Shown here: positions 8,231 to 16,214 of the stretch, in pieces
Layout: the number at the start of each line of letters is the position of its first letter
Position numbering within the stretch: position 1 is the first letter of the stretch
Source: Ulvibacter sp. MAR_2010_11
GTDB lineage: Bacteria; Bacteroidota; Bacteroidia; Flavobacteriales; Flavobacteriaceae
Length of the DNA: 64,000 nucleotides
Assembly: GCF_002813135.1 (NCBI RefSeq)
Contig: NZ_PHTY01000001.1
Coordinates: 801,501-865,500 of the forward strand
Direction of reading: 5' to 3'
The notes under the pieces: generated by a model
The model's input: the letters and a program-made list of their open reading frames with translations, nothing else
What the model was told of the DNA's origin: nothing
The model's database searches: none
Made by a program: the position numbers and the translations under genes

Positions 8231-8905
8231 ATGAAAAGCATTTTTAGTATCGTTCTCTTAAGTTTTGGATTAACACTATTCGGGCAGGCGAAAGATCCAA
8301 AGGACATAAGCATCGATGCTTTAATGACCGAAACTCAGTTTATGAGTGATGACCCCGATACCATGGATATGGTTTGGTGGATTCCTTTCGAATTTTGGAA
8401 CGCATCCAATGCTCAGGATCCTACTGCGGCACAATCTGATGCGGACGCCTTAAAAGAACTTATGGAAGGGCTTGAACTCTTTGCGGTTGTAAAGGGTAAA
8501 ATTGGATATTTTGGCGGGGTAACCTATGATTCGTTGGATCAAATTCTTGAAGATTTTAGTGTGACGTATAAAGGTGAGAAATTAAAAATAGTTGCTCCAA
8601 AAGATATTGCACCCGATTTGCAAAATTTTGTTTTAATGATTTCCCCTATGATGGCAAGTATGCTTGGTGATATGGGGAAAAACATGCACTTCGTTTTTAT
8701 GACAGGTGATAGGTCAAAAGAGACTTTTGCCATTAATCCTGTTGGAAATGAAACCATTTCCCTGTCTCTTGGTCGTTTTAAGAAAGACCTGCAACTTCCG
8801 TTGGCCAGTGTGTTGATTGAAAAAAAATGTCCGAAAGACGGTGTCTTACATTCCGGAAAATGGAAGTATTGCCCTTTTCACGGAGTAGAACTGAAGACCC
8901 AGTAA
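8231..8905 (+). CDS. Secreted protein of unknown function with C-terminal Cys/His ribbon
   Basis: 224 residues, not recognised. The N-terminus MKSIFSIVLLSFGLTLFGQA is a signal peptide, probably SPI cleavage near GQA-K. The middle is mixed alpha/beta, with VVKGKIGYFGGVTYDS and MISPMMASMLGDM segments. The C-terminus CPKDGVLHSGKWKYCPFHG looks like a small metal-binding ribbon (C-P-x-D-G ... C-P-x-H-G). The start is 6 bases after gcdH, so co-transcription is likely, yet the location (periplasm or outside) makes a direct metabolic link to GcdH unlikely. Confidence 0.75.
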   Translation: MKSIFSIVLLSFGLTLFGQAKDPKDISIDALMTETQFMSDDPDTMDMVWWIPFEFWNASNAQDPTAAQSDADALKELMEGLELFAVVKGKIGYFGGVTYDSLDQILEDFSVTYKGEKLKIVAPKDIAPDLQNFVLMISPMMASMLGDMGKNMHFVFMTGDRSKETFAINPVGNETISLSLGRFKKDLQLPLASVLIEKKCPKDGVLHSGKWKYCPFHGVELKTQ

Positions 8906-8979
8906 AGGGCACTATTCCTCACTAATTTCTGAATTATAGCTATTCTGAAATTTGAAGTATCTTTAAAAAAAGAAATGCT

Positions 8980-9876
8980 ATGTCTTCTCAAAAAAGAATT
9001 TCCCGTGCTTATAAAACTGCCCGAAGAATTTCTTTTAACGATGCCTCTAAGTTTATAATTTTCAGCGATTGTCATCGTGGCGATAATAGTTTTGCAGATG
9101 AATTTGCCAACAACCGGAATATTTACTACCACGCATTAAAACATTACTACACCGAAGGATACACCTACTGTGAACTGGGCGATGGTGACGAATTGTGGGA
9201 GAATATCGAATTCAAATCAATTTTGGAAGCGCACAAGAATGTATACGAACTAATGCGTCTTTTTTATAATGAAGACAGGTTGGTAAGATTGCTGGGCAAC
9301 CACGACATGGTGTATCGAAATCAGCGGTATGTTGAAAAACACCTGTTTTCGTACTTTAATAAAGTAACAGGAAAGCAAGACCCGTTGTTTCCGGGTATTA
9401 CCTTTACCGAAGGCTTGGTGCTAACGCATGAAGAAACCGGCCAGGAAGTTTTTATGGTACATGGGCATCAGGCAGATTGGATGAACTACAGAGGTTGGAA
9501 ATTCAATCGGTTTATGGTCCGGGCCTTATGGCGTCAATTGCAAATTTTTGGAATTGGTGATCCTACTAGTCCGGCGAAAAATTACAGTGAACTTATAAAG
9601 GTAGAGCGGCGTACAAAAAAGTGGATTATTGACAATGACAATATTTTTACAATAACCGGCCATACTCACCGACCCCGTTTTCCCGAACCAGGAGAAATTG
9701 CATTCTTTAACGATGGAAGCTGTGTACATCCCAGAAGTATTACCGGACTGGAAATAGAAAACGGACAAATTTCCTTGATAAAATGGCAGATTGCTACAAC
9801 TGAAGACGGGACGCTAAAGGTGATTCGAATTTTACTGGAAGGGCCTCAGAATTTGACCGATTATAAAATTGAATAA
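8980..9876 (+). CDS. Metallophosphoesterase (calcineurin-like)
   Basis: 298 residues with all calcineurin-type metal motifs in order: FSDCHRGD (D-x-H), GDGDE, GNHD, HGH (FMVHGHQAD) and GHTH (ITGHTHRPRF). No signal peptide or membrane segment, so probably cytoplasmic. The general layout resembles LpxH/UDP-diacylglucosamine pyrophosphatase-like proteins, but the protein is longer than LpxH and the substrate cannot be assigned. A near-consensus TATCTTTA lies about 20 bases before the ATG. Convergent with the ferredoxin gene, three bases apart. Confidence 0.85.
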   Translation: MSSQKRISRAYKTARRISFNDASKFIIFSDCHRGDNSFADEFANNRNIYYHALKHYYTEGYTYCELGDGDELWENIEFKSILEAHKNVYELMRLFYNEDRLVRLLGNHDMVYRNQRYVEKHLFSYFNKVTGKQDPLFPGITFTEGLVLTHEETGQEVFMVHGHQADWMNYRGWKFNRFMVRALWRQLQIFGIGDPTSPAKNYSELIKVERRTKKWIIDNDNIFTITGHTHRPRFPEPGEIAFFNDGSCVHPRSITGLEIENGQISLIKWQIATTEDGTLKVIRILLEGPQNLTDYKIE

Positions 9877-9879
9877 TAA

Positions 9880-10206
9880 TTAACTTTCAGGAGCCAATTC
9901 AATTTGTAATCCCTCCATTTCGGGCTTAATATGAAGTTGGCATCCCAACCTGCTGTTTTCTTTTACATGAAACGCTTCAGCTAACATCGCATCTTCATCG
10001 TCACTTTTTTCGGGGAGTTCGTGATTGCTCAATACATAACACTGACATGATGCGCACATGGCCATTCCACCGCAAATACCTATTGTACCATCAGGAGCCA
10101 ATTCATACGAACGCACCAATTCCATGACATTCATGTTCATATCGGTAGGAGCATCAATTTTGTGAGGGATGCCTTGGCGGTCTATGATTGTGATTTTTAT
10201 ATCCAA
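9880..10206 (-). CDS. [2Fe-2S] ferredoxin, adrenodoxin type
   Basis: 108 residues. Cluster ligands C45, C51, C54 (GICGGMAMCASC) and C89 (SRLGCQL), the C-x5-C-x2-C...C pattern of the vertebrate-type ferredoxins used in Fe-S assembly and P450 systems. Start is a TTG at 10206; an in-frame TAA lies just upstream and no ATG is available. The start lies 4 bases from the left repeat array of the S23 insertion, so the insertion may have replaced the native start. Likely redox partner of the FNR encoded at 10629-11681. Confidence 0.92.
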   Translation of the reverse strand: MDIKITIIDRQGIPHKIDAPTDMNMNVMELVRSYELAPDGTIGICGGMAMCASCQCYVLSNHELPEKSDDEDAMLAEAFHVKENSRLGCQLHIKPEMEGLQIELAPES

Positions 10207-10210
10207 TTTA

Positions 10211-10245
10211 AGTAGTTAGTAATTAGGGGTTAGGGTTTAGTAATT
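10211..10245 (-). repeat. Left heptamer array flanking the S23/IVP gene
   Basis: AGTAGTT, AGTAATT, AGGGGTT, AGGGTTT, AGTAATT in tandem (5 x 7 bases). It overlaps the 3' end of the S23-family gene and stops at the ferredoxin start. The right array (10588-10629) has the same heptamer style in opposite orientation. Confidence 0.8.
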
Positions 10246-10583
10246 GATTTTATTAAACCGTACAACATTTTAGAAATTTCATTCGACTTTTCAATAAGGA
10301 TGAGAGATTGTGGAATACCTAAGTAACTAAGTTTTTCGGCTAAATAAAGCATTGATCTCACTTCACTATTCGACGAAACAGCAAAATATAAAAATCTTTT
10401 AAAGTCGGCATTTGTTCCTCTTTCAAATCCTTCAGCAATATTATTTGAAATTGAAACAACAGCTCTGGTTATTTGGTCTCTAAATCCATAATCTTTGCAA
10501 TTAGTAAATTCAGAATAAATAGCAACAGCAAACTCTTGCGCCTTTTGCCAAACAATAACGTCCTCAAATTTTTTAATTGCCAT
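10230..10583 (-). CDS. Four-helix bundle protein (S23/23S rRNA intervening-sequence family)
   Basis: 117 residues. FEDVIVWQKAQEFAVAIY, the central QITRAVVSISNNIAEGFERG and the FLYFAVSSNSEVRSMLYLA segments are the hallmarks of the IVP/S23 family, found inside 23S rRNA intervening sequences and, in Bacteroidota, as scattered single genes. Function unknown. It interrupts the order FNR-ferredoxin on the same strand and is exactly bounded by inverted arrays of degenerate heptamers, with no sequence left over on either side. This suggests a discrete inserted unit of about 420 bp. Confidence 0.9.
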   Translation of the reverse strand: MAIKKFEDVIVWQKAQEFAVAIYSEFTNCKDYGFRDQITRAVVSISNNIAEGFERGTNADFKRFLYFAVSSNSEVRSMLYLAEKLSYLGIPQSLILIEKSNEISKMLYGLIKSITKP

Positions 10584-10587
10584 TCTC

Positions 10588-10629
10588 TAATTACTATTTA
10601 CTAACTACTATTTACTAATTCCTAACCCC
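10588..10629 (+). repeat. Right heptamer array flanking the S23/IVP gene
   Basis: TAATTAC, TATTTAC, TAACTAC, TATTTAC, TAATTCC, TAACCCC: six tandem heptamers, ending at the stop codon of the FNR gene (stop at 10629-10631). It is the reverse-complement style of the array at 10211-10245. Confidence 0.8.
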
Positions 10630-11681
10630 TAGTCTATAGACTTTACGATAGCCTTCGGCGCCTCTTTTTTACTCCCGTCAAAGCCTTCTACCCCGCCAAC
10701 AGTAGTATATTTCATGACATAGCGTTTGTCCGGGAAAATACGCTGGTATGCACTTTGACACATGAGTGTGGCTTCATGAAATCCGCAAAGAATTAGTTTT
10801 AGTTTTCCGGGATAGGTATTTACATCGCCAATAGCATAAATCCCGGGGATATTGGTCTGATAATCCAAAGAATTATTCACCTTAATAGCATTCTTCTCTA
10901 TTTCCAGACCCCAATCGGCTATAGGTCCTAATTTAGGTGCCAATCCGAATAGTGGAATAAAATGATCACAGGACCGCTGAATTACTTCAGGACCTAATTT
11001 AATAGTAACTCCTTCCACCTTCGAATCTCCGATGATTCCCACTACTTCCCCCGGTGTAAGCAATTCAATTTTTCCTAGATTCTTCAATTCCTGAACTTTT
11101 TCCACACTGTCCAATGCCCCTCTAAACTCATTTCTACGATGAATTAGCGTGACACTTGAGGCAATATCGGTTAGAAAAATACTCCAGTCCAAAGCCGAGT
11201 CTCCACCACCGGCAATAATCACATCCTTATCGCGATATAACTCCGGGTCGCGGATAATATATTCTACCCCGTGATCTTCAAAATGTGCAATGTTAGTGAT
11301 AGGAGGTTTTCGGGGCTCGAAACTCCCTAACCCTCCGGCGATTGCCACAATGGGAGCATGGTGCTTTGTTCCTTTGTTGGTGGTAACTATAAACGAACCA
11401 TCCTCTAATTTTTCAATGGTTTCGGCGCGCTCCCCCAAAGTATATCCGGGCTGAAAAGGTTCAATCTGCTTCAATAAATTGGCGACCAATTCGCCTGCTA
11501 AAATTTCGGGAAATGCAGGAATGTCGTAAATAGGTTTCTTGGGATATATTTCGGCACATTGTCCACCGGGTTCAGGTAAGGCGTCAATTAAATGACATCT
11601 TAGTTTCAATAATCCTGCTTCAAAAACGGTAAAAAGACCCGTGGGTCCCGCGCCAATAATAAGTATGTCTGTTTTTATCAT
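10629..11681 (-). CDS. Ferredoxin-NADP+ reductase, thioredoxin-reductase-like (YumC/type 2)
   Basis: 350 residues. FAD Rossmann motif GAGPTG at 10-15 (ILIIGAGPTGLF), NADPH Rossmann motif GGGDSALDW near 158, C-terminal FAD motif GIYAIGDVNTYPGK. The protein lacks the redox-active CxxC of thioredoxin reductases, which places it with ferredoxin/flavodoxin NADP+ reductases of the YumC group. Together with the ferredoxin gene downstream it would deliver electrons from NADPH to Fe-S assembly or other acceptors. Follows nfu after 57 bases on the same strand. Confidence 0.9.
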   Translation of the reverse strand: MIKTDILIIGAGPTGLFTVFEAGLLKLRCHLIDALPEPGGQCAEIYPKKPIYDIPAFPEILAGELVANLLKQIEPFQPGYTLGERAETIEKLEDGSFIVTTNKGTKHHAPIVAIAGGLGSFEPRKPPITNIAHFEDHGVEYIIRDPELYRDKDVIIAGGGDSALDWSIFLTDIASSVTLIHRRNEFRGALDSVEKVQELKNLGKIELLTPGEVVGIIGDSKVEGVTIKLGPEVIQRSCDHFIPLFGLAPKLGPIADWGLEIEKNAIKVNNSLDYQTNIPGIYAIGDVNTYPGKLKLILCGFHEATLMCQSAYQRIFPDKRYVMKYTTVGGVEGFDGSKKEAPKAIVKSID

Positions 11682-11738
11682 GTAAAACGACCTGGTTAAT
11701 GTTAGGATACTACAAAAATCCTTTTCAAATTAGGGAGT

Positions 11739-11978
11739 TTACTCCACACTAAGAACACTTTCAATTTGGGGCGCATACTTTTTAATAGTCATCTCAACCC
11801 CGCTCTTCAGCGTCATTTGATTCACCGAGCATCCCACACAGGCTCCTTGCAGTTGCACCCGAACAATTTTTCCCTCGTCGATGGACAATAATGAAATATC
11901 TCCTCCGTCACTTTGTAAAAAGGGACGAATTTCATCGAGTGCTTCTTCTACTTTAATGGTTAATTCTTCTGTTGTCAT
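11739..11978 (-). CDS. NifU-like Fe-S scaffold/carrier (Nfu domain)
   Basis: 79 residues, a lone Nfu domain: IRPFLQSDGGDISLL followed by the cluster-binding C47-x2-C50 in GACVGC and the MTLKSGVEMTIKK helix. Nfu proteins carry [4Fe-4S] clusters to apo-proteins. It lies one base after the mrp stop, so it is translationally close to another Fe-S carrier. Confidence 0.95.
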   Translation of the reverse strand: MTTEELTIKVEEALDEIRPFLQSDGGDISLLSIDEGKIVRVQLQGACVGCSVNQMTLKSGVEMTIKKYAPQIESVLSVE

Positions 11979-11979
11979 A

Positions 11980-13119
11980 TTATTTTCTTACTGCACTACA
12001 GCCTGCCATAGTGGTTATTTTAATTGCTTCGGTGGGAGGGAGCGACTCATTTCTGCGAACCGTTTCTTCAACCACCCGTTTGGTAATATTTTCAAAAGCC
12101 TCTTCTAAAGGAGTTGCTGTTTGTAAGGCTGCAGGGTGTCCCGCATCTCCCGCCTCCCGAATACTCTGCACCAAGGGGATTTCACCCAAAAAGGGAACTT
12201 CTAAATCTTCCGCAAGGTTTTTGGCTCCTTCCTTTCCGAAGATATAATATTTATTCTCCGGAAGTTCTTCGGGTGTGAAATATGCCATATTCTCTATAAT
12301 TCCCAAAACAGGTACGTCTATATTTTCCTGCTGAAACATCGCTACTCCCTTTCGGGCATCAGCCAAGGCTACATTTTGAGGTGTACTTACCACAACAGCT
12401 CCTGTTATTGGCAATGATTGCATAATGCTTAGGTGGATATCACCCGTACCCGGAGGTAAATCGATCAACATAAAGTCCAGTTCGCCCCAGGCCGCATCAA
12501 AAATCAACTGATTTAAAGCTTTTGCTGCCATTGGGCCACGCCAGATAACCGCCTGATTGGGTTGCGTAAAGAAGCCGATAGACAGAATTTTAACGCCGTA
12601 ATTTTCTATGGGTTTCATTTTGCTTTTCCCGTCGACATTTATCGAAAGTGGTTTCTCCAAAGCAACATCGAACATAATGGGAATAGAAGGGCCGTAAATA
12701 TCGGCATCCAAAATTCCAACTTTAAAGCCCATTTTTGACAGCGTTACGGCCAAATTAGCGGTGATAGTAGATTTTCCAACTCCACCCTTTCCCGAAGCAA
12801 CAGCTACAATATTTTGAATCCCTGGAATTGGTTTTCCTTTTATAAGATTTGGGTTCTGTGGTTTGGCAGGAGCTTCTACCTTGATATTAACCTGTACTTG
12901 TGCTTCTGCAAAGACCTTTTCTTTGATGGTCTTAATCACATCGGCCTCTGCTCGTTTTTTTATGTGTAAAGCCGGAGTGGTTAAGATAAGATCTACAATT
13001 ACTTCATCGGCGAATGTAACCACGTTTTGCACGGCACCGCTCTCCACCATATTTTTTCCTTCCCCCGCAACGGTGATCGTTTCCAGGGCTTTTAGTATGT
13101 CTTGTTTGTTTAGAGTCAT
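11980..13119 (-). CDS. mrp: Mrp/ApbC/NBP35-type P-loop ATPase, Fe-S cluster carrier
   Basis: 379 residues. An N-terminal MIP18 (DUF59) domain spans about 1-85. The ATPase starts IVAVASGKGGVGKST (deviant Walker A, 110-118), with Walker B-like LDADIYGPSIPIMF and MLIDLPPGTGD. The CxxC pair that many ApbC proteins use for the bridging cluster (position after the ENMAYF motif) is replaced by TPEELPENKYYIF; the only other Cys is near the C-terminus. Head of the operon mrp-nfu-FNR-(S23)-ferredoxin. Confidence 0.93.
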   Translation of the reverse strand: MTLNKQDILKALETITVAGEGKNMVESGAVQNVVTFADEVIVDLILTTPALHIKKRAEADVIKTIKEKVFAEAQVQVNIKVEAPAKPQNPNLIKGKPIPGIQNIVAVASGKGGVGKSTITANLAVTLSKMGFKVGILDADIYGPSIPIMFDVALEKPLSINVDGKSKMKPIENYGVKILSIGFFTQPNQAVIWRGPMAAKALNQLIFDAAWGELDFMLIDLPPGTGDIHLSIMQSLPITGAVVVSTPQNVALADARKGVAMFQQENIDVPVLGIIENMAYFTPEELPENKYYIFGKEGAKNLAEDLEVPFLGEIPLVQSIREAGDAGHPAALQTATPLEEAFENITKRVVEETVRRNESLPPTEAIKITTMAGCSAVRK

Positions 13120-13128
13120 TCCTACAAT

Positions 13129-13317
13129 TCAATTTTTTTTTATAAGCAAATCAATCATGTTCCTTAGTTCGACCAACAATTTAGTTCGACCGGCAATTTT
13201 GAATTCGCTTAGCTCTTCAAAACTTTTGAGTCTTAATCTCTTGAGACCCCGACCTTCGTCGGGGTTAGTTCGACCGGCAATTTTGAATTCGCTTAGCTCT
13301 TCAAAATTGGGTCTCAC
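13129..13317 (-). repeat. Leader repeat region of the mrp operon, with an open 62-codon frame
   Basis: Two perfect 42-base direct repeats (13181-13222 and 13265-13306), 84 bases apart, flank a hairpin CCCCGAC-CTTC-GTCGGGG (13247-13264). On the minus strand a GTG-started frame runs through both copies in phase (84 = 28 codons) and encodes FEELSEFKIAGRT twice, with PDEGRGLKRLRL between. It lies between the mrp promoter and mrp. I recognise no protein family; treated as a repeat element rather than a gene. Confidence 0.7.
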
Positions 13318-13339
13318 TAATTTAGATTGATTCTAAGTG

Positions 13340-13347
13340 CAAATATA
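13340..13347 (-). promoter_or_regulatory. Promoter -7 box of the mrp Fe-S operon
   Basis: TATATTTG on the minus strand matches TAnnTTTG. It is 220 bases before the mrp ATG, giving a long leader that contains the 42-base repeats. Confidence 0.5.
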
Positions 13348-13398
13348 GTGGTAAATCTTCGGAAAATGAAGTGGTGAGATTGAAATGATTTGGCGCTG

Positions 13399-13725
13399 TT
13401 ACAACTCTTTTGAAGGGTCCCAAAACAGCTTCTCAAAATCCTGAATCTGATTATTAATTACATCAATACCCTCGCTTTCCAGCAATTGCTGCATTAAATT
13501 TGTTCCGTCAAAATGATGCTTGCCCGTAAGCAAGCCCTTTCGGTTCACTACTCGATGTGCGGGAATATTATCCTTGTTATGACTATTGTTCATGGCCCAA
13601 CCCACCATTCGAGCGCTGCCGGAAGCACCCAGATAATTCGCAATAGCGCCATAGGAAGTCACCTTTCCGTAGGGAATAAGCGCAGCGACCTGATATACCT
13701 TTTCAAAAAAACCCGGTTCGGTCAT
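13399..13725 (-). CDS. Alkyltransferase-like (ATL) protein, MGMT family
   Basis: 108 residues, only the C-terminal DNA-binding/active-site domain of O6-alkylguanine transferases. The helix-turn-helix region YGKVTSYGAIANYLGASGSARMVG is split as in the family. The alkyl acceptor motif P-C-H-R is replaced by IPAHRVVN, so Ala stands where the reactive Cys should be. ATL proteins bind O6-alkylguanine without repairing it and hand the site to nucleotide excision repair. One base separates it from the LysE-family gene. Confidence 0.92.
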   Translation of the reverse strand: MTEPGFFEKVYQVAALIPYGKVTSYGAIANYLGASGSARMVGWAMNNSHNKDNIPAHRVVNRKGLLTGKHHFDGTNLMQQLLESEGIDVINNQIQDFEKLFWDPSKEL

Positions 13726-13726
13726 A

Positions 13727-14353
13727 CTAAAAGTAACTAAATATTTTGAAGGCCGTAATTATCGAAATCACCGTCGTAATCGCGCCAATTATATAATTCA
13801 TATTTACCCTTTGCCTTTCCTGATTTTCCTTCTTCTTAAAAAATTGCACATACAATCCCAGCATTACAAAGGTTCCTAATCCTGAAGCTACGACAGCGGC
13901 CCAAAGCTCGGGTTGGGTAAATGTAAACCATCCAAAGCCTGCAAAAGTGATGCTAATATACACCCAATACGGTAAGGGCAACAGGTTAAGGGCTCCTAAA
14001 AACATTCCTGAAAAAAAACGGCTGGTTTTAGATTTATTAATTTCCTTTGGCACAGCTCTACGCGTGTCCTTAGCTATAAAAAAGAAGTAAATAGTAATAC
14101 AAATAAATATCCCCAACGCCATTTTCTGAAGCGTATCGACAACCTCCGGATGTTTGTCTAAATAACGCGCGAATAAAAGAGCAACATAGGTTTGAATTAT
14201 TACCGTGACACAAACCCCAATCGAAAAAAGAAGGCCCTTTTTACGCCCTTCCGCCATACTTATTTTAGCTGCCGACATATTGAGAAAACCCGGCGGTATC
14301 ACACCTACAAATGCAGCTATAAAACCTATCGCGAAATTTAAAATAAGAGACAT
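13727..14353 (-). CDS. LysE-family exporter
   Basis: 208 residues with six hydrophobic segments. The N-terminus FAIGFIAAFVGVIPPGFLNMSAAKISMAEGR has the P-P-G-x-x-N variant of the LysE/RhtB signature followed by the conserved AEGRKKGLLFSIG. Amino acid or small-solute efflux across the inner membrane; substrate not predictable. Between trmB and the ATL gene on the same strand. Confidence 0.82.
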   Translation of the reverse strand: MSLILNFAIGFIAAFVGVIPPGFLNMSAAKISMAEGRKKGLLFSIGVCVTVIIQTYVALLFARYLDKHPEVVDTLQKMALGIFICITIYFFFIAKDTRRAVPKEINKSKTSRFFSGMFLGALNLLPLPYWVYISITFAGFGWFTFTQPELWAAVVASGLGTFVMLGLYVQFFKKKENQERQRVNMNYIIGAITTVISIITAFKIFSYF

Positions 14354-14386
14354 TGGTGGTTTGTTAGTCCTGTGAATATAAAAAAA

Positions 14387-15067
14387 TTAAACGGAACGGA
14401 ATTTAAATCTAACGTAGGTAATCTTTTTATTCACCTCTAAATACTGACTTTCATAATAGGTCTGAATCTGTGTAACTTCTTTGGGAGCGTGGTCTGTTCC
14501 GTACACATCGTGGTGTGCGTATTCTATTTCTTCCTCAAGTCCGTGTAGCAATCCCAAGGTATATCCGTGCATAAACTCGCTGTCGGTTTTTAGATGTACT
14601 ACCCCTTCGGGCTTGAGAATTTTTTTATAGCGATCTAAAAATTCTTTATTGGTAAGTCGGTGTTTGGTCCGCTTGTATTTTATTTGTGGATCGGGAAAGG
14701 TAATCCAGATTTCGTCTACCTCATTTTCGGCAAAAAGATGGTCTATCAGCTCAATTTGTGTACGTAAAAACCCTACGTTCGTCAAATTTTCTTCCAAAGC
14801 AGTCTTTGCACCTCGCCAAAATCTGGCTCCCTTGATATCTACCCCTAAAAAGTTTTTCTCAGGATAGGCTTTGGCTAAATTCACCGAATATTCTCCCTTA
14901 CCACAACCCAATTCAAGCACAATAGGGTTGTTGTTTTTGAAAAAACCTGCCCTCCAATTGCCTTTTAGTTGATGTGAATTTTTAAAAACTTCTTCGCGAG
15001 TGGGTTGCACCACATTGGCAAAAGTTTCATTTTCTCTAAAGCGTTTTAATTTGTTTTTACTCCCCAC
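14387..15067 (-). CDS. trmB: tRNA (guanine(46)-N7)-methyltransferase
   Basis: 226 residues. SAM-binding VLELGCGKGEYSV near residue 50, then NFLGVDIKGARFWRGA and the catalytic region IWITFPDPQIKYKRTKHRL, which together identify TrmB. It makes m7G46 in tRNA variable loops. The start codon is GTG at 15067. Divergent from the glycosyltransferase gene. Confidence 0.95.
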   Translation of the reverse strand: MGSKNKLKRFRENETFANVVQPTREEVFKNSHQLKGNWRAGFFKNNNPIVLELGCGKGEYSVNLAKAYPEKNFLGVDIKGARFWRGAKTALEENLTNVGFLRTQIELIDHLFAENEVDEIWITFPDPQIKYKRTKHRLTNKEFLDRYKKILKPEGVVHLKTDSEFMHGYTLGLLHGLEEEIEYAHHDVYGTDHAPKEVTQIQTYYESQYLEVNKKITYVRFKFRSV

Positions 15068-15139
15068 GCTGCTATTATTTCTTAGTATTCGTAATTATTT
15101 GGTAAAATTAAGGAAATAATAAAGCCACACTAATATCAT

Positions 15140-15147
15140 TACCTTTG
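15140..15147 (+). promoter_or_regulatory. Promoter -7 box of the glycosyltransferase gene (probably leaderless)
   Basis: TACCTTTG matches TAnnTTTG and ends only 5 bases before the ATG at 15153, so transcription should begin at or next to the start codon. Confidence 0.5.
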
Positions 15148-15152
15148 TTTTT

Positions 15153-16214
15153 ATGGCTGAAAAGAAAACCATCTTGGTTGCACCTTTACACTGGGGACTA
15201 GGTCATGCCACCCGTTGTATTCCCATTATAAATGCGCTGTTGCAACACAATTTTAGTGTGATAATTGCTTCAGACGGGGCTGCGTTATTACTGCTTCAAA
15301 AGGAGTTTCCGCAGCTCACTTCGGTTGAATTACCTTCCTATAACATCACTTATTCAAAAAAAGGGAGTCGTTTTAAATGGGCTATTTTTCTGAAACTACC
15401 CCACATTCGAAAAACAATGGCTTCAGAAAAAAAAATAATCGCACAACTGGTTTCTGAAGGTAAGATCGATGGTAGTATAAGTGACAACCGATTTGGAGTA
15501 CGGAACAAAAAAATACCTTCGGTTTTTATTACCCATCAACTGAATGTTTTAAGTGGCAACACCACCCTTTTTAGTAGTAAAATCCACCAGAGAAGTATCA
15601 AAAAATTTGACGAGTGTTGGGTGCCCGATTGTGAGCATAGTCCTAACCTCAGTGGAAAATTAGGACATCTTAAAAACCCCGATTTTCCCATAAAATATTT
15701 GGGCCCCCTTAGCAGAATGAAGGTGAAAAATATTCCTAAGGTATACGATATTCTGGCCTTGCTTTCAGGGCCCGAACCACAACGTACCCTTCTGGAAGAA
15801 AAATTGATAACCGAATTAAAAGGAAAGCAATGCAAGGTGCTTTTGGTAAAAGGCATGGTAGAAAAAGAGCAACAATCACAGCAAATTGAAAATATTACCG
15901 TTGTTAATTTTATGGAAACGGCGCAGTTGGAAGAGGCTATCAACACAAGCGATCTGGTTATTTCAAGATCGGGCTATACCACGGTGATGGATCTTGCTGC
16001 GATGGAAAAAAAAGCCTTTTTTATTCCAACACCCGGACAGTACGAGCAGAAATACCTGGCAAAACGACTTAAGAGTTTAGGATTGGTACCTTCGTGTAAA
16101 CAAGAGAATTTTAGCTTTAATAAACTAAAAAAAGTGCCACTTTACAAAGGATTGAAAAACCTCAACGAAAGAGTTGATTTTGAAACCTTATTTAGACTTT
16201 TCGAGCGTAAATGA
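15153..16214 (+). CDS. GT28-like glycosyltransferase
   Basis: 353 residues. APLHWGLGHATRCIPIINAL is the N-terminal GT-B signature (GLGH) of MurG/UGT-like enzymes; the C-terminal donor-binding half has DLVISRSGYTTVMDLAAM and FIPTPGQYEQKYLAKRL. Acceptor and sugar unknown; surface glycan or glycolipid modification is the usual role. A near-leaderless promoter precedes it. The 3' end overlaps the convergent histidine kinase gene by 27 bases (16188-16214). Confidence 0.82.
   Translation: MAEKKTILVAPLHWGLGHATRCIPIINALLQHNFSVIIASDGAALLLLQKEFPQLTSVELPSYNITYSKKGSRFKWAIFLKLPHIRKTMASEKKIIAQLVSEGKIDGSISDNRFGVRNKKIPSVFITHQLNVLSGNTTLFSSKIHQRSIKKFDECWVPDCEHSPNLSGKLGHLKNPDFPIKYLGPLSRMKVKNIPKVYDILALLSGPEPQRTLLEEKLITELKGKQCKVLLVKGMVEKEQQSQQIENITVVNFMETAQLEEAINTSDLVISRSGYTTVMDLAAMEKKAFFIPTPGQYEQKYLAKRLKSLGLVPSCKQENFSFNKLKKVPLYKGLKNLNERVDFETLFRLFERK

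Noticed and set aside
13181-13306. Two 42-base repeats considered as a minimal CRISPR
   Set aside because: Only two units, spacer region is itself a hairpin, and no cas genes are in the window.
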